From JAEUOS01 sp031423955 (GTDB lineage: Bacteria; Pseudomonadota; Gammaproteobacteria; Burkholderiales; JAEUOS01): a DNA stretch of 64,000 nt. The stretch's first letter is position 1. Each line of letters opens with the position of its first letter. The position numbers were made by a program, and so were the translations under genes. The stretch covers positions 1-64,000 of the forward strand of contig JANPGJ010000305.1 in assembly GCA_031423955.1 (NCBI GenBank). Direction: 5' to 3'. The notes under the pieces were generated by a model. That model saw nothing but the letters and a program-made list of their open reading frames with translations, ran no database searches and had not been told where the DNA came from. Positions 25,304 to 34,422 of the stretch are shown piece by piece.

Positions 25304-26216
25304 GGCGCACCGGAAACAATCCCTGGGGACGTAGGGCCAGAACCAAGGCCATCAACAGGTAGATGAGCATCGAGGCGATGGCCGGGCCGGCCGCCTGTGC
25401 GACCGACCTTTCAACCAGCGACTGGAGAATCACCGGGAGAAAGGCACGGCCAATCGTATCGACCAACCCGACAATGAGTGCGCCGTAGAACGCGCCTCGT
25501 ATGGACCCGATCCCGCCGGTGACGATCACTACCAGTGTCAGAATCAGGACCGGCTCCCCCATGCCGGGCTGGACCGAAAGTATCGGCCCGGCCATCAGGC
25601 CGGCAAGTCCGGCAAGCCCGGCCCCGGCTGAGAACACCATGCTGTTTAGAAGGCGAATGTCGACCCCCAATGCGGAGACCATTTCCGCATTGGATGCGCC
25701 CGCCCGGATCAGCATTCCGAGCCGGGTCTTGTTGATCATCCAGTAAAGGCCCGCAGCTACCGCCAGACCTACCGCAATGATTGCGAATCTGTACGACGGA
25801 TAACTGAGGCCAAACAACGCTACCTGGCCGGCCAACGCGTCAGGTGCATTCATGTATATCGACGAAGGTCCCCAGACGAAGCGCACGATTTCGTTGAATA
25901 CCAGGATCAGGCCAAAGGTCGCCAGCACCTGATCAAGATGGTCGCGTGCATATAGGGGAGTCAGGGCAAGGCGCTCGATTGCCAGACCGAGCAGCATGGT
26001 CGCGGCAATCGCAATCGCAGCAGCCAACAAGAACGACCCGGTGCCGGCAAACGCCGCGGCGGCGAAGTAGGCGCCCATCATGTAGAGGGAACCATGCGCC
26101 AGATTCACAAAGTTCATGATTCCGAACACAAGCGTAAGCCCGGCAGCCAGCAGGAAGAGCAATATACCGAGCTGCAGGCCGTTAAGCACCTGCGTCAAGA
26201 CGAGGCCCCAGGTCAT
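25296..26216 (-). CDS. livH: Branched-chain amino acid-type ABC transporter permease LivH
   Basis: A 306-aa inner-membrane permease and the first gene of the transporter operon. LivH-type motifs are LLAAGLTLVFGIMNFVNLAH near the N-terminus and LILTLVVIVTGGIGSIRGAF near the C-terminus. No clear Shine-Dalgarno precedes ATG 26216. The 190 bases upstream to nagZ contain no gene and no promoter I can defend. Confidence 0.94.
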   Translation of the reverse strand: MTWGLVLTQVLNGLQLGILLFLLAAGLTLVFGIMNFVNLAHGSLYMMGAYFAAAAFAGTGSFLLAAAIAIAATMLLGLAIERLALTPLYARDHLDQVLATFGLILVFNEIVRFVWGPSSIYMNAPDALAGQVALFGLSYPSYRFAIIAVGLAVAAGLYWMINKTRLGMLIRAGASNAEMVSALGVDIRLLNSMVFSAGAGLAGLAGLMAGPILSVQPGMGEPVLILTLVVIVTGGIGSIRGAFYGALIVGLVDTIGRAFLPVILQSLVERSVAQAAGPAIASMLIYLLMALVLALRPQGLFPVRHG

Positions 26217-26406
26217 GCGCAGTTCACGATTCGGCGGGCGTTGTCAGAGGCACGCTCTATCCGGCAACAGCGGAGCGCAAGGCGCGTTCACATCAGACTT
26301 CGCTGCCAGCAACGTGGAATCCATATGACCATCTCTCAACATCCTGCAACTCCAGCGCAAATATTTCCATTCCCGCAACGCAGGCCCGATCACGTCGATA
26401 GTGCCG

Positions 26407-27441
26407 TCAAGCAATCGCGGCAATTGTACGGGTTGCCTCTGCAAAGCGGCTCGATTGCCGCAATTCACCGATCGCTTTCGGTGCCGACGGCCGTATCAGG
26501 CGCTCGAGTCTGTGCGCCGGCACGGCGTCCGTTCCGCAGGCGGCAAGTCCTGCCAGCAATTCATCGGCACCGGCCCCATCGTTGCACAGCAGCACCATGT
26601 CGCAGCCGGCGGCTAGCGCCGCCTGTGCCCGCGCAGTCACCCCGCCGACACCCTTGGCGCCTTCCATCGACAGGTCATCGCTGAATATGATGCCGTCAAA
26701 ATGAAGGGTCTTGCGCAGGTAGGTGATCCAGACCGGGGAGAAGCCTGCCGGCCGCGCATCGACCTCAGGGTAGATCACGTGCGCCGGCATCATCGCTGCC
26801 AGCCCGGCTGCCACCATACGTTGAAACGGAACAAGATCGGAAACTTCAATCGCCGCCAGCGGCCGATCGTCAATCGGGATTTCATGGTGTGAATCGGCGG
26901 CGACGTGCCCATGTCCGGGAAAATGTTTGCCGCAAGCCGACAAACCGCCATCGGCAAGGCCTTGCTGCAAAGCTGCCGCCAACGCCGCAACCGTTTCAGG
27001 ATCGCCGTGAAACGCTCGGTCACCAATCACGCTGCTGGCACCATAGTCGAGATCAAGCACTGGTGCAAAGCTCAAGTCAACACCACAGGCCCTGAGTTCG
27101 GCAGCCAGCACGAACCCGCAGGCGCGCGCGGCCTTGAGGGCATCGTCTTCCCTTGTGTCCCACAGGTGCCCGAGTGCCCGCATTGGAGGAATCCTGGTGA
27201 ATCCCTCGCGGAATCGCTGTACCCGCCCGCCTTCGTGATCCACCGCAATCAGCAGGCGGGGCGTGCGCAACGCATGAATCGCACTGGTCAATTCGACGAG
27301 TTGCGCCACCGACTCGAAATTGCGGCTGAAAAGTATCACCCCGCCCACCTGCGGGTGGGACAGCCGCAATTTCTCGGCAGGTGTAAGAATCAATCCGTTG
27401 ACATCGACCATGGCACGGCCGAGCGGAATACTTGCAGTCAT
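26407..27441 (-). CDS. nagZ: Beta-N-acetylhexosaminidase NagZ
   Basis: A family 3 glycoside hydrolase of 344 aa that removes N-acetylglucosamine from muropeptides during peptidoglycan recycling in the cytoplasm. Motifs: GVILFSRNFES, AVDHEGGRVQRF, the histidine loop KHFPGHGHVAADSHHEIP, and the nucleophile aspartate in FSDDLSMEGAKG. ATG 27441 overlaps the acpS stop as ATGA. It is the last gene of the lepA-to-nagZ housekeeping row. Confidence 0.96.
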   Translation of the reverse strand: MTASIPLGRAMVDVNGLILTPAEKLRLSHPQVGGVILFSRNFESVAQLVELTSAIHALRTPRLLIAVDHEGGRVQRFREGFTRIPPMRALGHLWDTREDDALKAARACGFVLAAELRACGVDLSFAPVLDLDYGASSVIGDRAFHGDPETVAALAAALQQGLADGGLSACGKHFPGHGHVAADSHHEIPIDDRPLAAIEVSDLVPFQRMVAAGLAAMMPAHVIYPEVDARPAGFSPVWITYLRKTLHFDGIIFSDDLSMEGAKGVGGVTARAQAALAAGCDMVLLCNDGAGADELLAGLAACGTDAVPAHRLERLIRPSAPKAIGELRQSSRFAEATRTIAAIA

Positions 27442-27824
27442 GGGGAGCCTCGTTCCAAAATGATGCAGGCAAGCGCATAGTCACGCTCGTCGGACAGGGA
27501 AACATGCCAGCCGTCGATGCCCAGTTGCCTCAACAAGGCAGCTAGTTCGGCGCCGAATTCCATCCGCGGCTGCCCTGAAGGACCATTTGCGATCGCCATT
27601 TGATGCCAGGTGTTGGCCGAACTGGACGGCTGCCCGAACGCTTTGAAAAACGCCTCCTTTGCAGCAAATCGCTTGGCCACGTACGGCGCACCATCAGCCA
27701 GACCCGCATAAACGTGCTGCTCCGATTCGGCGAGAACACGAAGCGCAAAGCGTCCGTCATGCCGTTGCAAAGCGCGCCGGATTCGTTCGATCGACACGAT
27801 GTCGGTGCCAATTCCCGCGATCAA
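27438..27824 (-). CDS. acpS: Holo-[acyl-carrier-protein] synthase
   Basis: Transfers 4'-phosphopantetheine from CoA to acyl carrier protein. Metal ligands are visible in IAGIGTDIVSIERI and AAKEAFFKAFG. TTG 27824 is preferred because it gives 128 aa, the family length, places IAGIGTD at the N-terminus, follows a GGGAG ribosome site and falls between pdxJ and nagZ; no in-frame ATG fits. The start codon is therefore unusual but well supported. Confidence 0.93.
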   Translation of the reverse strand: MIAGIGTDIVSIERIRRALQRHDGRFALRVLAESEQHVYAGLADGAPYVAKRFAAKEAFFKAFGQPSSSANTWHQMAIANGPSGQPRMEFGAELAALLRQLGIDGWHVSLSDERDYALACIILERGSP

Positions 27825-27855
27825 GCTGCCACTCCCGGCATGCCGGCCTTTCCGC

Positions 27856-28599
27856 TCAGGCCAACTGCGGACGCCGCGCCGCAAGCATCAAGGCCTTCAT
27901 GTCCCTTACCGCCACCTGCCAGCCTCGGAACACAGATTCGGCGACGATGGCATGGCCGATATTGAGTTCGCTGATCCCGGCGATGGCAGCGACGGCGGCG
28001 GTATTGTCGTAGTTCAAGCCATGGCCCGCGTTGACTATCAGACCAAGCTTCCGCGCGAGGTCGACGCCTTGTCTGATCATGTCCAGTTCGGCTGCTGCGG
28101 CTTCGCCACTGAGGTCAGAAAAATGGCCAGTGTGGATTTCGATGACCGGCGCACCGACCGCCCGTGCAGCCTCGATCTGCTGTGGATCGCGACTGATGAA
28201 CAACGAAACCCTGATGCCGGCCTCGGTAAGCAGTCGCACTGCATCGCGAACCCGATCAAACTGCCCGATCACGTCAAGGCCGCCTTCGGTGGTGAGTTCC
28301 ATGCGCCGCTCGGGAACCAGGCAAACATCGTGCGGCCTGACCTTCACAGCGATTTGCAGCATGTCCCGTGTGATCGCAGCTTCAAGATTCATGCGCGTCT
28401 TGAGCAGGCCGCGCAGTTCGAATACGTCACGATCCTGGATGTGGCGTCGATCCTCGCGCAAATGCAGCGTGATTAAATCCGCACCGGCCTCTTCGGCCAG
28501 AAGTGCTGCGCGAACGGGATCGGGATATCGGGTTCCGCGAACCTGTCGCAAGGTGGCTACGTGGTCAATGTTGACGCCAAGTTTTATTTGATCGTTCAT
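27856..28599 (-). CDS. pdxJ: Pyridoxine 5'-phosphate synthase PdxJ
   Basis: Closes the pyridoxine ring in DXP-dependent vitamin B6 synthesis. A 247-aa TIM barrel beginning with the family signature KLGVNIDHVATLRQVRGTRY, then LITLHLREDRRHIQDRD and NAGHGLNYDN. ATG 28599 overlaps the recO stop as ATGA. Confidence 0.97.
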   Translation of the reverse strand: MNDQIKLGVNIDHVATLRQVRGTRYPDPVRAALLAEEAGADLITLHLREDRRHIQDRDVFELRGLLKTRMNLEAAITRDMLQIAVKVRPHDVCLVPERRMELTTEGGLDVIGQFDRVRDAVRLLTEAGIRVSLFISRDPQQIEAARAVGAPVIEIHTGHFSDLSGEAAAAELDMIRQGVDLARKLGLIVNAGHGLNYDNTAAVAAIAGISELNIGHAIVAESVFRGWQVAVRDMKALMLAARRPQLA

Positions 28600-29369
28600 G
28601 CCTGCTGCAGTGCAAAAAATATTTGGCGGGTTGCGATCCGCCTGCCATTGAGCTGGCGCTCGATCAAGGTGCGCATCAACTGTTTGGCGAGGTTCGCCGT
28701 TTGCGGATCGGAAAAATCATTGCGCGCGATGGCCAGTGCGTCGGCGCCGCTGAGTTCGCGCTCCACCCTTTCGCCATGATGCAATCGACGCAGTCCCTGT
28801 TCCGGAAGGTAGGCATAGCGCGCCCGCGGATCGACGGCATCCCCGGTTGCGGCCTCGATCGTAAGATCGATCGCGTACCCGATTTCGCGCAACATTTCCA
28901 TCTCGAAGACCCGCAACACGTCCGCACCTCGCGCGCCGCTTGCCAATTGCATCAGTGCAGATTCATAGCAATCGAACAGGCGCTCGTGAGGATCATCCCG
29001 TTCGAGAAGCTTGAGCAGCAGTTCATTGAGATAAAACCCGCAAAACAAGGCCGGATGCCCGAGGCTAGGAACCCCTCCAAGCCACTCGGCACCGGTCAGG
29101 TTGCGCAAGTCCCCTTTCCCGGTCCATGACAAGGCGACTCGCTGAAACTGCATCAGGACTCCGCGCAACGCCGATCTCGGTCGTTTGGCCCCTTTTGCCA
29201 GCAGCGGTACCCTACCGTGATCGCGCGTGAACGACTCAATGATCAGGCTCGACTCGCTGTAAGGGTACATATGCAACACATAGCCCGCCTGATCGCTGTG
29301 TCGCCGCGCGGCAACTTGATGGGAGGGCGCCCGTCGAACATCGGCAGTAACGCCGTCGCCCCGCCCCAT
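28596..29369 (-). CDS. recO: DNA repair protein RecO
   Basis: RecF-pathway mediator that loads RecA on SSB-coated DNA. It is 257 aa. An N-terminal OB-fold (YVLHMYPYSESSLIIESFTR, GRVPLLAKGAKRPRS) is followed by a helical region; the usual C-terminal zinc cysteines are not evident. ATG 29369 overlaps the era stop by one base. The order era-recO-pdxJ-acpS is conserved across proteobacteria. Confidence 0.94.
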   Translation of the reverse strand: MGRGDGVTADVRRAPSHQVAARRHSDQAGYVLHMYPYSESSLIIESFTRDHGRVPLLAKGAKRPRSALRGVLMQFQRVALSWTGKGDLRNLTGAEWLGGVPSLGHPALFCGFYLNELLLKLLERDDPHERLFDCYESALMQLASGARGADVLRVFEMEMLREIGYAIDLTIEAATGDAVDPRARYAYLPEQGLRRLHHGERVERELSGADALAIARNDFSDPQTANLAKQLMRTLIERQLNGRRIATRQIFFALQQA

Positions 29370-30268
29370 TAGAGATACCCCAGGGACTTGAGCATACCGG
29401 CGCTATCTGCCCAGCCGGTCTTCACCTTCACCCACACTTCGAGAAAGACTTTTGAACCAAACAACTTTTCCATATCGAGCCGCGCTTCAGTGGCGATTCG
29501 CTTCATGCGCTCGCCCTTCGCACCAAGCAGAATCACTTTATGACCTGGCCGGTCGACCAGGATGGTGGCCTGGATCCGCCGCAACCCGCCGTCCTCTTCG
29601 AACTTTTCGATGGTGACCTCGGTTCCATACGGTATTTCCTCGCCAGACAGTCGAAACACTTTTTCGCGAATCAGTTCGGACGCCAGAAACCGCTCCGGCC
29701 TGTCGGTAAGCATGTCCGGTTCGTACATAGGCGCCGCATGCGGCAGCAGGCGCGCAACTTCGCCGAGCAAAGCGTCAATCCCGGCGCCGCTGCGCGCCGA
29801 AACCGGAACGATTGCGACAAAATCGCGCTGCCCGCGCACTATCTCGATCAGCGCAAGCAGGCGCTGAGGCTGCTTCAACGCATCAATCTTGTTGATTGCA
29901 AGCAAGACCGGTACGGTAACCGGCAACAAGGCGCAAACAGCGGCATCTTCAGGCCGCCATCCGGCCGCGTCAATCACCAGTATCGCGACATCCGCCGAAC
30001 TGATGGCGTCGGTGACACTCTTGTTCATCGCGCGATTCAAGGCATTGCGATGGCGCGACTGGAAGCCGGGCGTATCGAGAAACACGAATTGAGCGCCTGG
30101 ATCGCTGCGCACCCCGAGTATCCGATGACGCGTGGTTTGCGCCTTGCGCGAGGTAATGCTGACCTTGGCGCCGATCAAGTGGTTCAACAGGGTTGACTTG
30201 CCGACGTTCGGGCGCCCGGCGATGGCGACGTACCCGGCACGGTGTGCTGATGCCGCATCCTGCGTCAC
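29369..30268 (-). CDS. era: GTPase Era, 16S rRNA/30S assembly factor
   Basis: A GTPase of 299 aa with P-loop GRPNVGKST at residues about 18-26, switch segment FLDTPGF, NKID, and a C-terminal KH domain (GAKGERMKRIATEARLDMEK) that binds the 3' end of 16S rRNA. It starts with GTG at 30268, overlapping the rnc stop as GTGA. Confidence 0.97.
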   Translation of the reverse strand: MTQDAASAHRAGYVAIAGRPNVGKSTLLNHLIGAKVSITSRKAQTTRHRILGVRSDPGAQFVFLDTPGFQSRHRNALNRAMNKSVTDAISSADVAILVIDAAGWRPEDAAVCALLPVTVPVLLAINKIDALKQPQRLLALIEIVRGQRDFVAIVPVSARSGAGIDALLGEVARLLPHAAPMYEPDMLTDRPERFLASELIREKVFRLSGEEIPYGTEVTIEKFEEDGGLRRIQATILVDRPGHKVILLGAKGERMKRIATEARLDMEKLFGSKVFLEVWVKVKTGWADSAGMLKSLGYL

Positions 30269-31101
30269 GGTTCGACTTCCACATTTTGGGCCGGTGCCAG
30301 TTGTGGCTTTGGCTCGGCCACTCCGGATTCAGATGCCTCCACAGCCTTTGGAAAATCAGCCGGGAACTCCCCGCCAACCGCGGACGACGACTTGCTGTTT
30401 CCCTTGCGCACCCGGCGCGCCTTCTTCGGGGCTTCCTTCGGCGCAAGCTCCAGCGCTCGCTTGGCTGCCGCCTGCTCGGCCGCACGCCGGCTTGCACCTG
30501 CCCCGGTGGCGCGAATGTCCAGCTTTGGTATCAGGCACTCAACCTCGAATTCCTGATTGTGCGCTGCGCCGTGTGTAGCCACCACGTTGTACGTCGGCAA
30601 TGCAATCTTGCGCCCCTGCAAATATTCCTGCAACAGCGTTTTGGCGTCTTTTCCAAGGGTTTGCGGATCGACCGTTTCGAGAATCGGATGGTAGAGCTTG
30701 GCAATGGTCTGGCGCGCCGCCTGGAAGCCGCCATCGAGAAAGATGGCGCCGAACAATGCCTCGAGCGTATCGGCCAGAATTGACGGGCGGCGAAAGCCCC
30801 CGCTCTTGAGTTCGCCCTCCCCCAGTCGCAGGTGTGGTGCCAACTCGATTCGCTGCGCGACTTCGTACAGCGTCTGCTGCTTGACGAGATTGGAGCGCAG
30901 GCGCGATAGGTCTCCTTCATCAAGTTTGGTATAGCGTTCAAACAGGATATGCGCGACCGCGCAGTTTAGGACGCTGTCACCTAGAAACTCGAGGCGCTCA
31001 TTGTGCGGTGCGCTATGGCTGCGATGCGTGAGCGCCTGGCCAAGCAATTTCGCGGTAACGAATTTGTAGCCAAGGCGCGCCTCCAGTTCAGAGGAATCCA
31101 C
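30265..31101 (-). CDS. rnc: Ribonuclease III
   Basis: Double-strand-specific endonuclease that processes rRNA precursors. The nuclease domain has HNERLEFLGDSVLNCAVA (residues about 33-50), and a dsRNA-binding domain follows (LQEYLQGRKIALPTYNVV, ASRRAAEQAAAKRALE). A low-complexity basic tail of about 50 residues (PKEAPKKARRVRKGNSK onward) makes it 278 aa, longer than E. coli RNase III (226). The start is GTG 31101. era is translationally coupled downstream. Confidence 0.96.
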   Translation of the reverse strand: MDSSELEARLGYKFVTAKLLGQALTHRSHSAPHNERLEFLGDSVLNCAVAHILFERYTKLDEGDLSRLRSNLVKQQTLYEVAQRIELAPHLRLGEGELKSGGFRRPSILADTLEALFGAIFLDGGFQAARQTIAKLYHPILETVDPQTLGKDAKTLLQEYLQGRKIALPTYNVVATHGAAHNQEFEVECLIPKLDIRATGAGASRRAAEQAAAKRALELAPKEAPKKARRVRKGNSKSSSAVGGEFPADFPKAVEASESGVAEPKPQLAPAQNVEVEP

Positions 31102-31226
31102 GCGCCACTCCGGTTTCCTGCGGCGCTGGAACAGGCCATTGTGTGTTGCAAGACATGGTGGTCAGGATTCCCGAACTAAGGATGAATGATTTCAGGCTGC
31201 GGGAAAAGCCCATTTCGAACGCTGCG

Positions 31227-31592
31227 TTAAGGGTGATCGCTGCTGCCCGCGTATTCAATGAGCAGGCTCACGTTGTAGAACAGCGGCACCCGCTTTTCGT
31301 ACTTGAAGGCGACGACGATGTTGTTGCCGTCTTTGGTGATGTCCAGGTCTTTGCCCGCAATCGTCGTAATGTCGTTGATGTTGGCAGCACGGTCGAACGC
31401 TTTTTGCACCTCAACAACGGTTTTACCGCCACTTTGTGCGGCAATTGCGGCTGCCTTGATATTGCGGAATTCAAGATAGGTCGGCACCACCTTCAGGGTA
31501 CCGATCGCGATCAGAACAATCACAATGCAAATCAAAAGTATGCCGAGCATGCTGACTCCACGCTGCCGGCTCAGGTTGGAATTCCGGGTCAT
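31227..31592 (-). CDS. DUF4845 membrane-anchored protein
   Basis: A 121-aa protein with one N-terminal membrane helix (MLGILLICIVIVLIAIGTLK) preceded by a short positive segment, then a small alpha/beta periplasmic domain (NNIVVAFKYEKRVPLFYNVS). DUF4845 proteins sit between lepB and rnc in many beta- and gammaproteobacteria, as here. The N-terminal RGVSML pattern resembles a pilin-like leader, but the family function is unknown. Confidence 0.88.
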   Translation of the reverse strand: MTRNSNLSRQRGVSMLGILLICIVIVLIAIGTLKVVPTYLEFRNIKAAAIAAQSGGKTVVEVQKAFDRAANINDITTIAGKDLDITKDGNNIVVAFKYEKRVPLFYNVSLLIEYAGSSDHP

Positions 31593-31613
31593 CGCCCCCC
31601 CTTTTTAAGCATA

Positions 31614-32522
31614 TCAATCAAAGCCCCCGATTCTGGACAAGTCGAAGTTCAAGCCGCCCGACCAGTTCATCCAGATGCCGAATGCGCGCCCGACAATATT
31701 TGCCTCGGGGACAAAGCCCCAAAACCGGCTGTCGAGACTGTTGTCGCGATTGTCGCCCATCATGAAATAGTGTGCCGGCGGAACGGTACAGATAACACCT
31801 GCATTATTGTAGAGGCAATTATCGCGCCCCGGAAACTGCGAGGCGGACATGATGAAAGCGGGCGAATCCTCGTCATTGAGCACACGATGTGTCTTGCCAT
31901 CCAGGCTTTCAGTGAACTGCCGCGAGTAAGCCGCCCGGTCACGATGCAGGAAATCTACCTCCGGCCGCATTGGCAGCTCAGTACCATTCACGGTCAAGCG
32001 CTTGTTTTGATATGCTATTTTGTCCCCGGGGATTCCGATGACCCGCTTGATATAGTCCAGTGAAGGATCGACGGGATAGCGAAACACCATCACATCGCCG
32101 CGCTGCGGCTTGCCGACTTCGATGATCTTGGTGTTGACTACGGGCAAGCGTACGCCGTACGTGAATTTGTTTACCAGGATGAAATCCCCGACCAACAAGG
32201 TCGGAATCATCGACCCAGACGGAATCTTGAAGGGCTCGACTAGAAACGAACGCAAACCGAACACAACAGCGATTACCGGGAAGAAACTTGCTGGAAACTC
32301 AAGCCATGCTGGCGGAGTACGCTTTTCGTTTGACAGGCGCAGAACCTCGCTGTCGCGATGCTCGCCGGAGTACGCGCCAGGATTGCTTGCCATGCGGGCG
32401 TCGAGTGCCCGGACCTCGGATTCAAAGGCAGCCTGACGGCGCTTCTTGAAGTACAGGAGATCGGCGAACCAGAAAATCCCGGTTCCGACGGTTAGGCAAA
32501 ATAGAATCAGCGCGAAATTCAT
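31614..32522 (-). CDS. lepB: Signal peptidase I
   Basis: Cleaves Sec signal peptides at the periplasmic face. It is 302 aa with two N-terminal membrane segments (residues about 4-22 and 80-93). Catalytic Ser104 (KIPSGSMIPTLLVGDF) and Lys159 (DYIKRVIGIPGD) are present, and box E is GDNRDNSLDSRFWG. Its ATG overlaps the lepA stop by one base. lepA-lepB-DUF4845-rnc-era is a conserved row. Confidence 0.97.
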   Translation of the reverse strand: MNFALILFCLTVGTGIFWFADLLYFKKRRQAAFESEVRALDARMASNPGAYSGEHRDSEVLRLSNEKRTPPAWLEFPASFFPVIAVVFGLRSFLVEPFKIPSGSMIPTLLVGDFILVNKFTYGVRLPVVNTKIIEVGKPQRGDVMVFRYPVDPSLDYIKRVIGIPGDKIAYQNKRLTVNGTELPMRPEVDFLHRDRAAYSRQFTESLDGKTHRVLNDEDSPAFIMSASQFPGRDNCLYNNAGVICTVPPAHYFMMGDNRDNSLDSRFWGFVPEANIVGRAFGIWMNWSGGLNFDLSRIGGFD

Positions 32523-34312
32523 CAGCCGTCCACCTGCAATATCGCCAAAAAAGCTTCTTGCGGAATTTCCACGCTGCCCACCTGCTTCATCCGCTTCTTG
32601 CCAGCCTTTTGCTTTTCCAGCAGTTTGCGCTTGCGTGAGATGTCACCGCCATAGCATTTGGCTAGAACGTTCTTACGCAATGCCTTGACGTTCTCCCGGG
32701 AAATGATGTGGGCACCAATCGCCGCCTGTATCGCGACGTCAAACATCTGCCGCGGGATCAATTCACGCATTTTCGACACCAGTTCGCGCCCGCGATACTG
32801 GCTGTTGGCCCGGTGCACGATGATTGAAAGGGCATCGACTTTTTCGCTGTTGATCAGGACATCGACCTTGACAACGTCTGCGACCCGGTATTCCTTGAAT
32901 TCATAGTCCATGGAGGCGTAGCCCCGGGATGCCGACTTCAGTTTGTCGAAGAAATCGAGAACGATTTCATTGAGCGGCATTTCATAGGTAAGATGCACTT
33001 GACGACCGTGATACGCCATATTCAATTGAACGCCGCGCTTGACATTGCACAACGTCATGATTGCGCCGACATACTCCTGCGGCATGAACAACTGCACCGT
33101 CATGATCGGTTCGCGAATGGCTTCCACCCGGCCGGGGTCCGGCAACTTGTCCGGGTTGTCAATGACGATCGTCTCGCCGCTGCGCAACATCACTTCGTAC
33201 ATCACCGACGGTGCTGTAGTGATGAGGTCCATGTCGAACTCTCGTTCGAGTCGTTCCTGCACGATATCCATGTGCAGCAATCCGAGAAAGCCGCAGCGAA
33301 AGCCGAAGCCAAGGGCCTGCGACACTTCTGGTTGATATTGCAGTGATGCGTCGTTCAGCTGCAGTTTTTCGAGGGAATCGCGCAGCGCTTCGTACTGGTT
33401 CGCCTCGACCGGGAACAAACCGGCGAATACTTGTGGTTGAATTTCCTTGAAACCAGGCAAGGCGGACGCTGCCGGCTTGTCCGCCAAGGTAACCGTGTCA
33501 CCGACCTTGGCTGCCTTGAGTTCCTTGATACCCGAAATGATGAACCCGACCTCGCCTGCGGACAAGCTTTCACGCTGCACGGATTTAGGCGTGAATACAC
33601 CGACCTGCTCGCACAGGAACGTGCCGCCGGCAGCCATCAGGCGAATCCGGTCCTTGGGTTTCAGGCTGCCCTGCATGACTCGAACCAGCATCACCACGCC
33701 AACATAATTGTCAAACCAGGAGTCGATGATCAATGCCTGTAACGCGCTGTTGCGATCCCCCTTGGGAGGCGGCACGCGCGCAATCATCGCTTCGATGACA
33801 TCAAGCACGCCTTCACCAGTCTTGGCGCTGGTCCGAACCGCATCATGGGCGTCGATGCCTATGACATCCTCGATCTCGGCAATGGCATTGTCCGGGTCGG
33901 CCGACGGCAGATCGATCTTGTTGAGCACCGGGACAACTTCAACCCCGAGATCAAGAGCCGTATAACAATTGGCGACCGTCTGCGCCTCCACGCCCTGTGA
34001 GGCGTCAACCACCAGCAAGGCGCCCTCGCAGGCAGACAAGGATCGGCTGACTTCATACGAAAAATCAACATGCCCTGGCGTGTCGATCAGGTTGAGGTTG
34101 TATTTCTGGCCGTCCCGCGCGGTGTAGTGCAGGGCCGCGGTCTGGGCCTTGATGGTGATCCCGCGTTCCCGCTCAAGATCCATGGAATCAAGTACTTGCG
34201 CTTCCATTTCCCGATCCGTCAAGCCGCCACAAAGTTGGATGATGCGATCAGCCAACGTTGATTTGCCGTGGTCGATATGAGCGATGATCGAAAAATTGCG
34301 GATATGCTGCAT
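32522..34312 (-). CDS. lepA: Elongation factor 4 (LepA), ribosome back-translocase
   Basis: A translational GTPase of 596 aa. G motifs: AHIDHGKSTLADRII, DTPGHVDF, NKIDLPSADP. EF-G-like domains II, III and V follow, and the LepA-specific C-terminal domain ends with GGDISRKRKLLEKQKAGKKR. ATG 34312 starts the standard MQHIRNFSIIAHIDHG; an upstream in-frame start is rejected. A strong terminator lies 38 bases upstream, so lepA must rely on read-through or an unseen promoter. Confidence 0.97.
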   Translation of the reverse strand: MQHIRNFSIIAHIDHGKSTLADRIIQLCGGLTDREMEAQVLDSMDLERERGITIKAQTAALHYTARDGQKYNLNLIDTPGHVDFSYEVSRSLSACEGALLVVDASQGVEAQTVANCYTALDLGVEVVPVLNKIDLPSADPDNAIAEIEDVIGIDAHDAVRTSAKTGEGVLDVIEAMIARVPPPKGDRNSALQALIIDSWFDNYVGVVMLVRVMQGSLKPKDRIRLMAAGGTFLCEQVGVFTPKSVQRESLSAGEVGFIISGIKELKAAKVGDTVTLADKPAASALPGFKEIQPQVFAGLFPVEANQYEALRDSLEKLQLNDASLQYQPEVSQALGFGFRCGFLGLLHMDIVQERLEREFDMDLITTAPSVMYEVMLRSGETIVIDNPDKLPDPGRVEAIREPIMTVQLFMPQEYVGAIMTLCNVKRGVQLNMAYHGRQVHLTYEMPLNEIVLDFFDKLKSASRGYASMDYEFKEYRVADVVKVDVLINSEKVDALSIIVHRANSQYRGRELVSKMRELIPRQMFDVAIQAAIGAHIISRENVKALRKNVLAKCYGGDISRKRKLLEKQKAGKKRMKQVGSVEIPQEAFLAILQVDG

Positions 34313-34349
34313 GTGCTCGCGGCCGTTTCGGCCCGTCGGTTGCTGAGTA

Positions 34350-34382
34350 AGAAACAACAAGGGCGCGACATCAATCGCGCCC
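34350..34382 (-). terminator. Rho-independent terminator after the rpoE-rseAB-degP operon
   Basis: A perfect 8-bp GC stem (GGGCGCGA 34361-34368 with TCGCGCCC 34375-34382, loop of 6), followed on the minus strand by the T-rich run TTGTTGTTTCTT. It separates the sigma-E operon from lepA. Confidence 0.8.
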
Positions 34383-34422
34383 TCAAGATTAATTGCTAAG
34401 TCCTTATTTTAGCGGATTTTTA

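Noticed and set aside
24323..26216. Assignment of the ABC transporter to branched-chain amino acids
   Set aside because: Only the permease/ATPase family is certain; the binding protein type argues against assuming the substrate.
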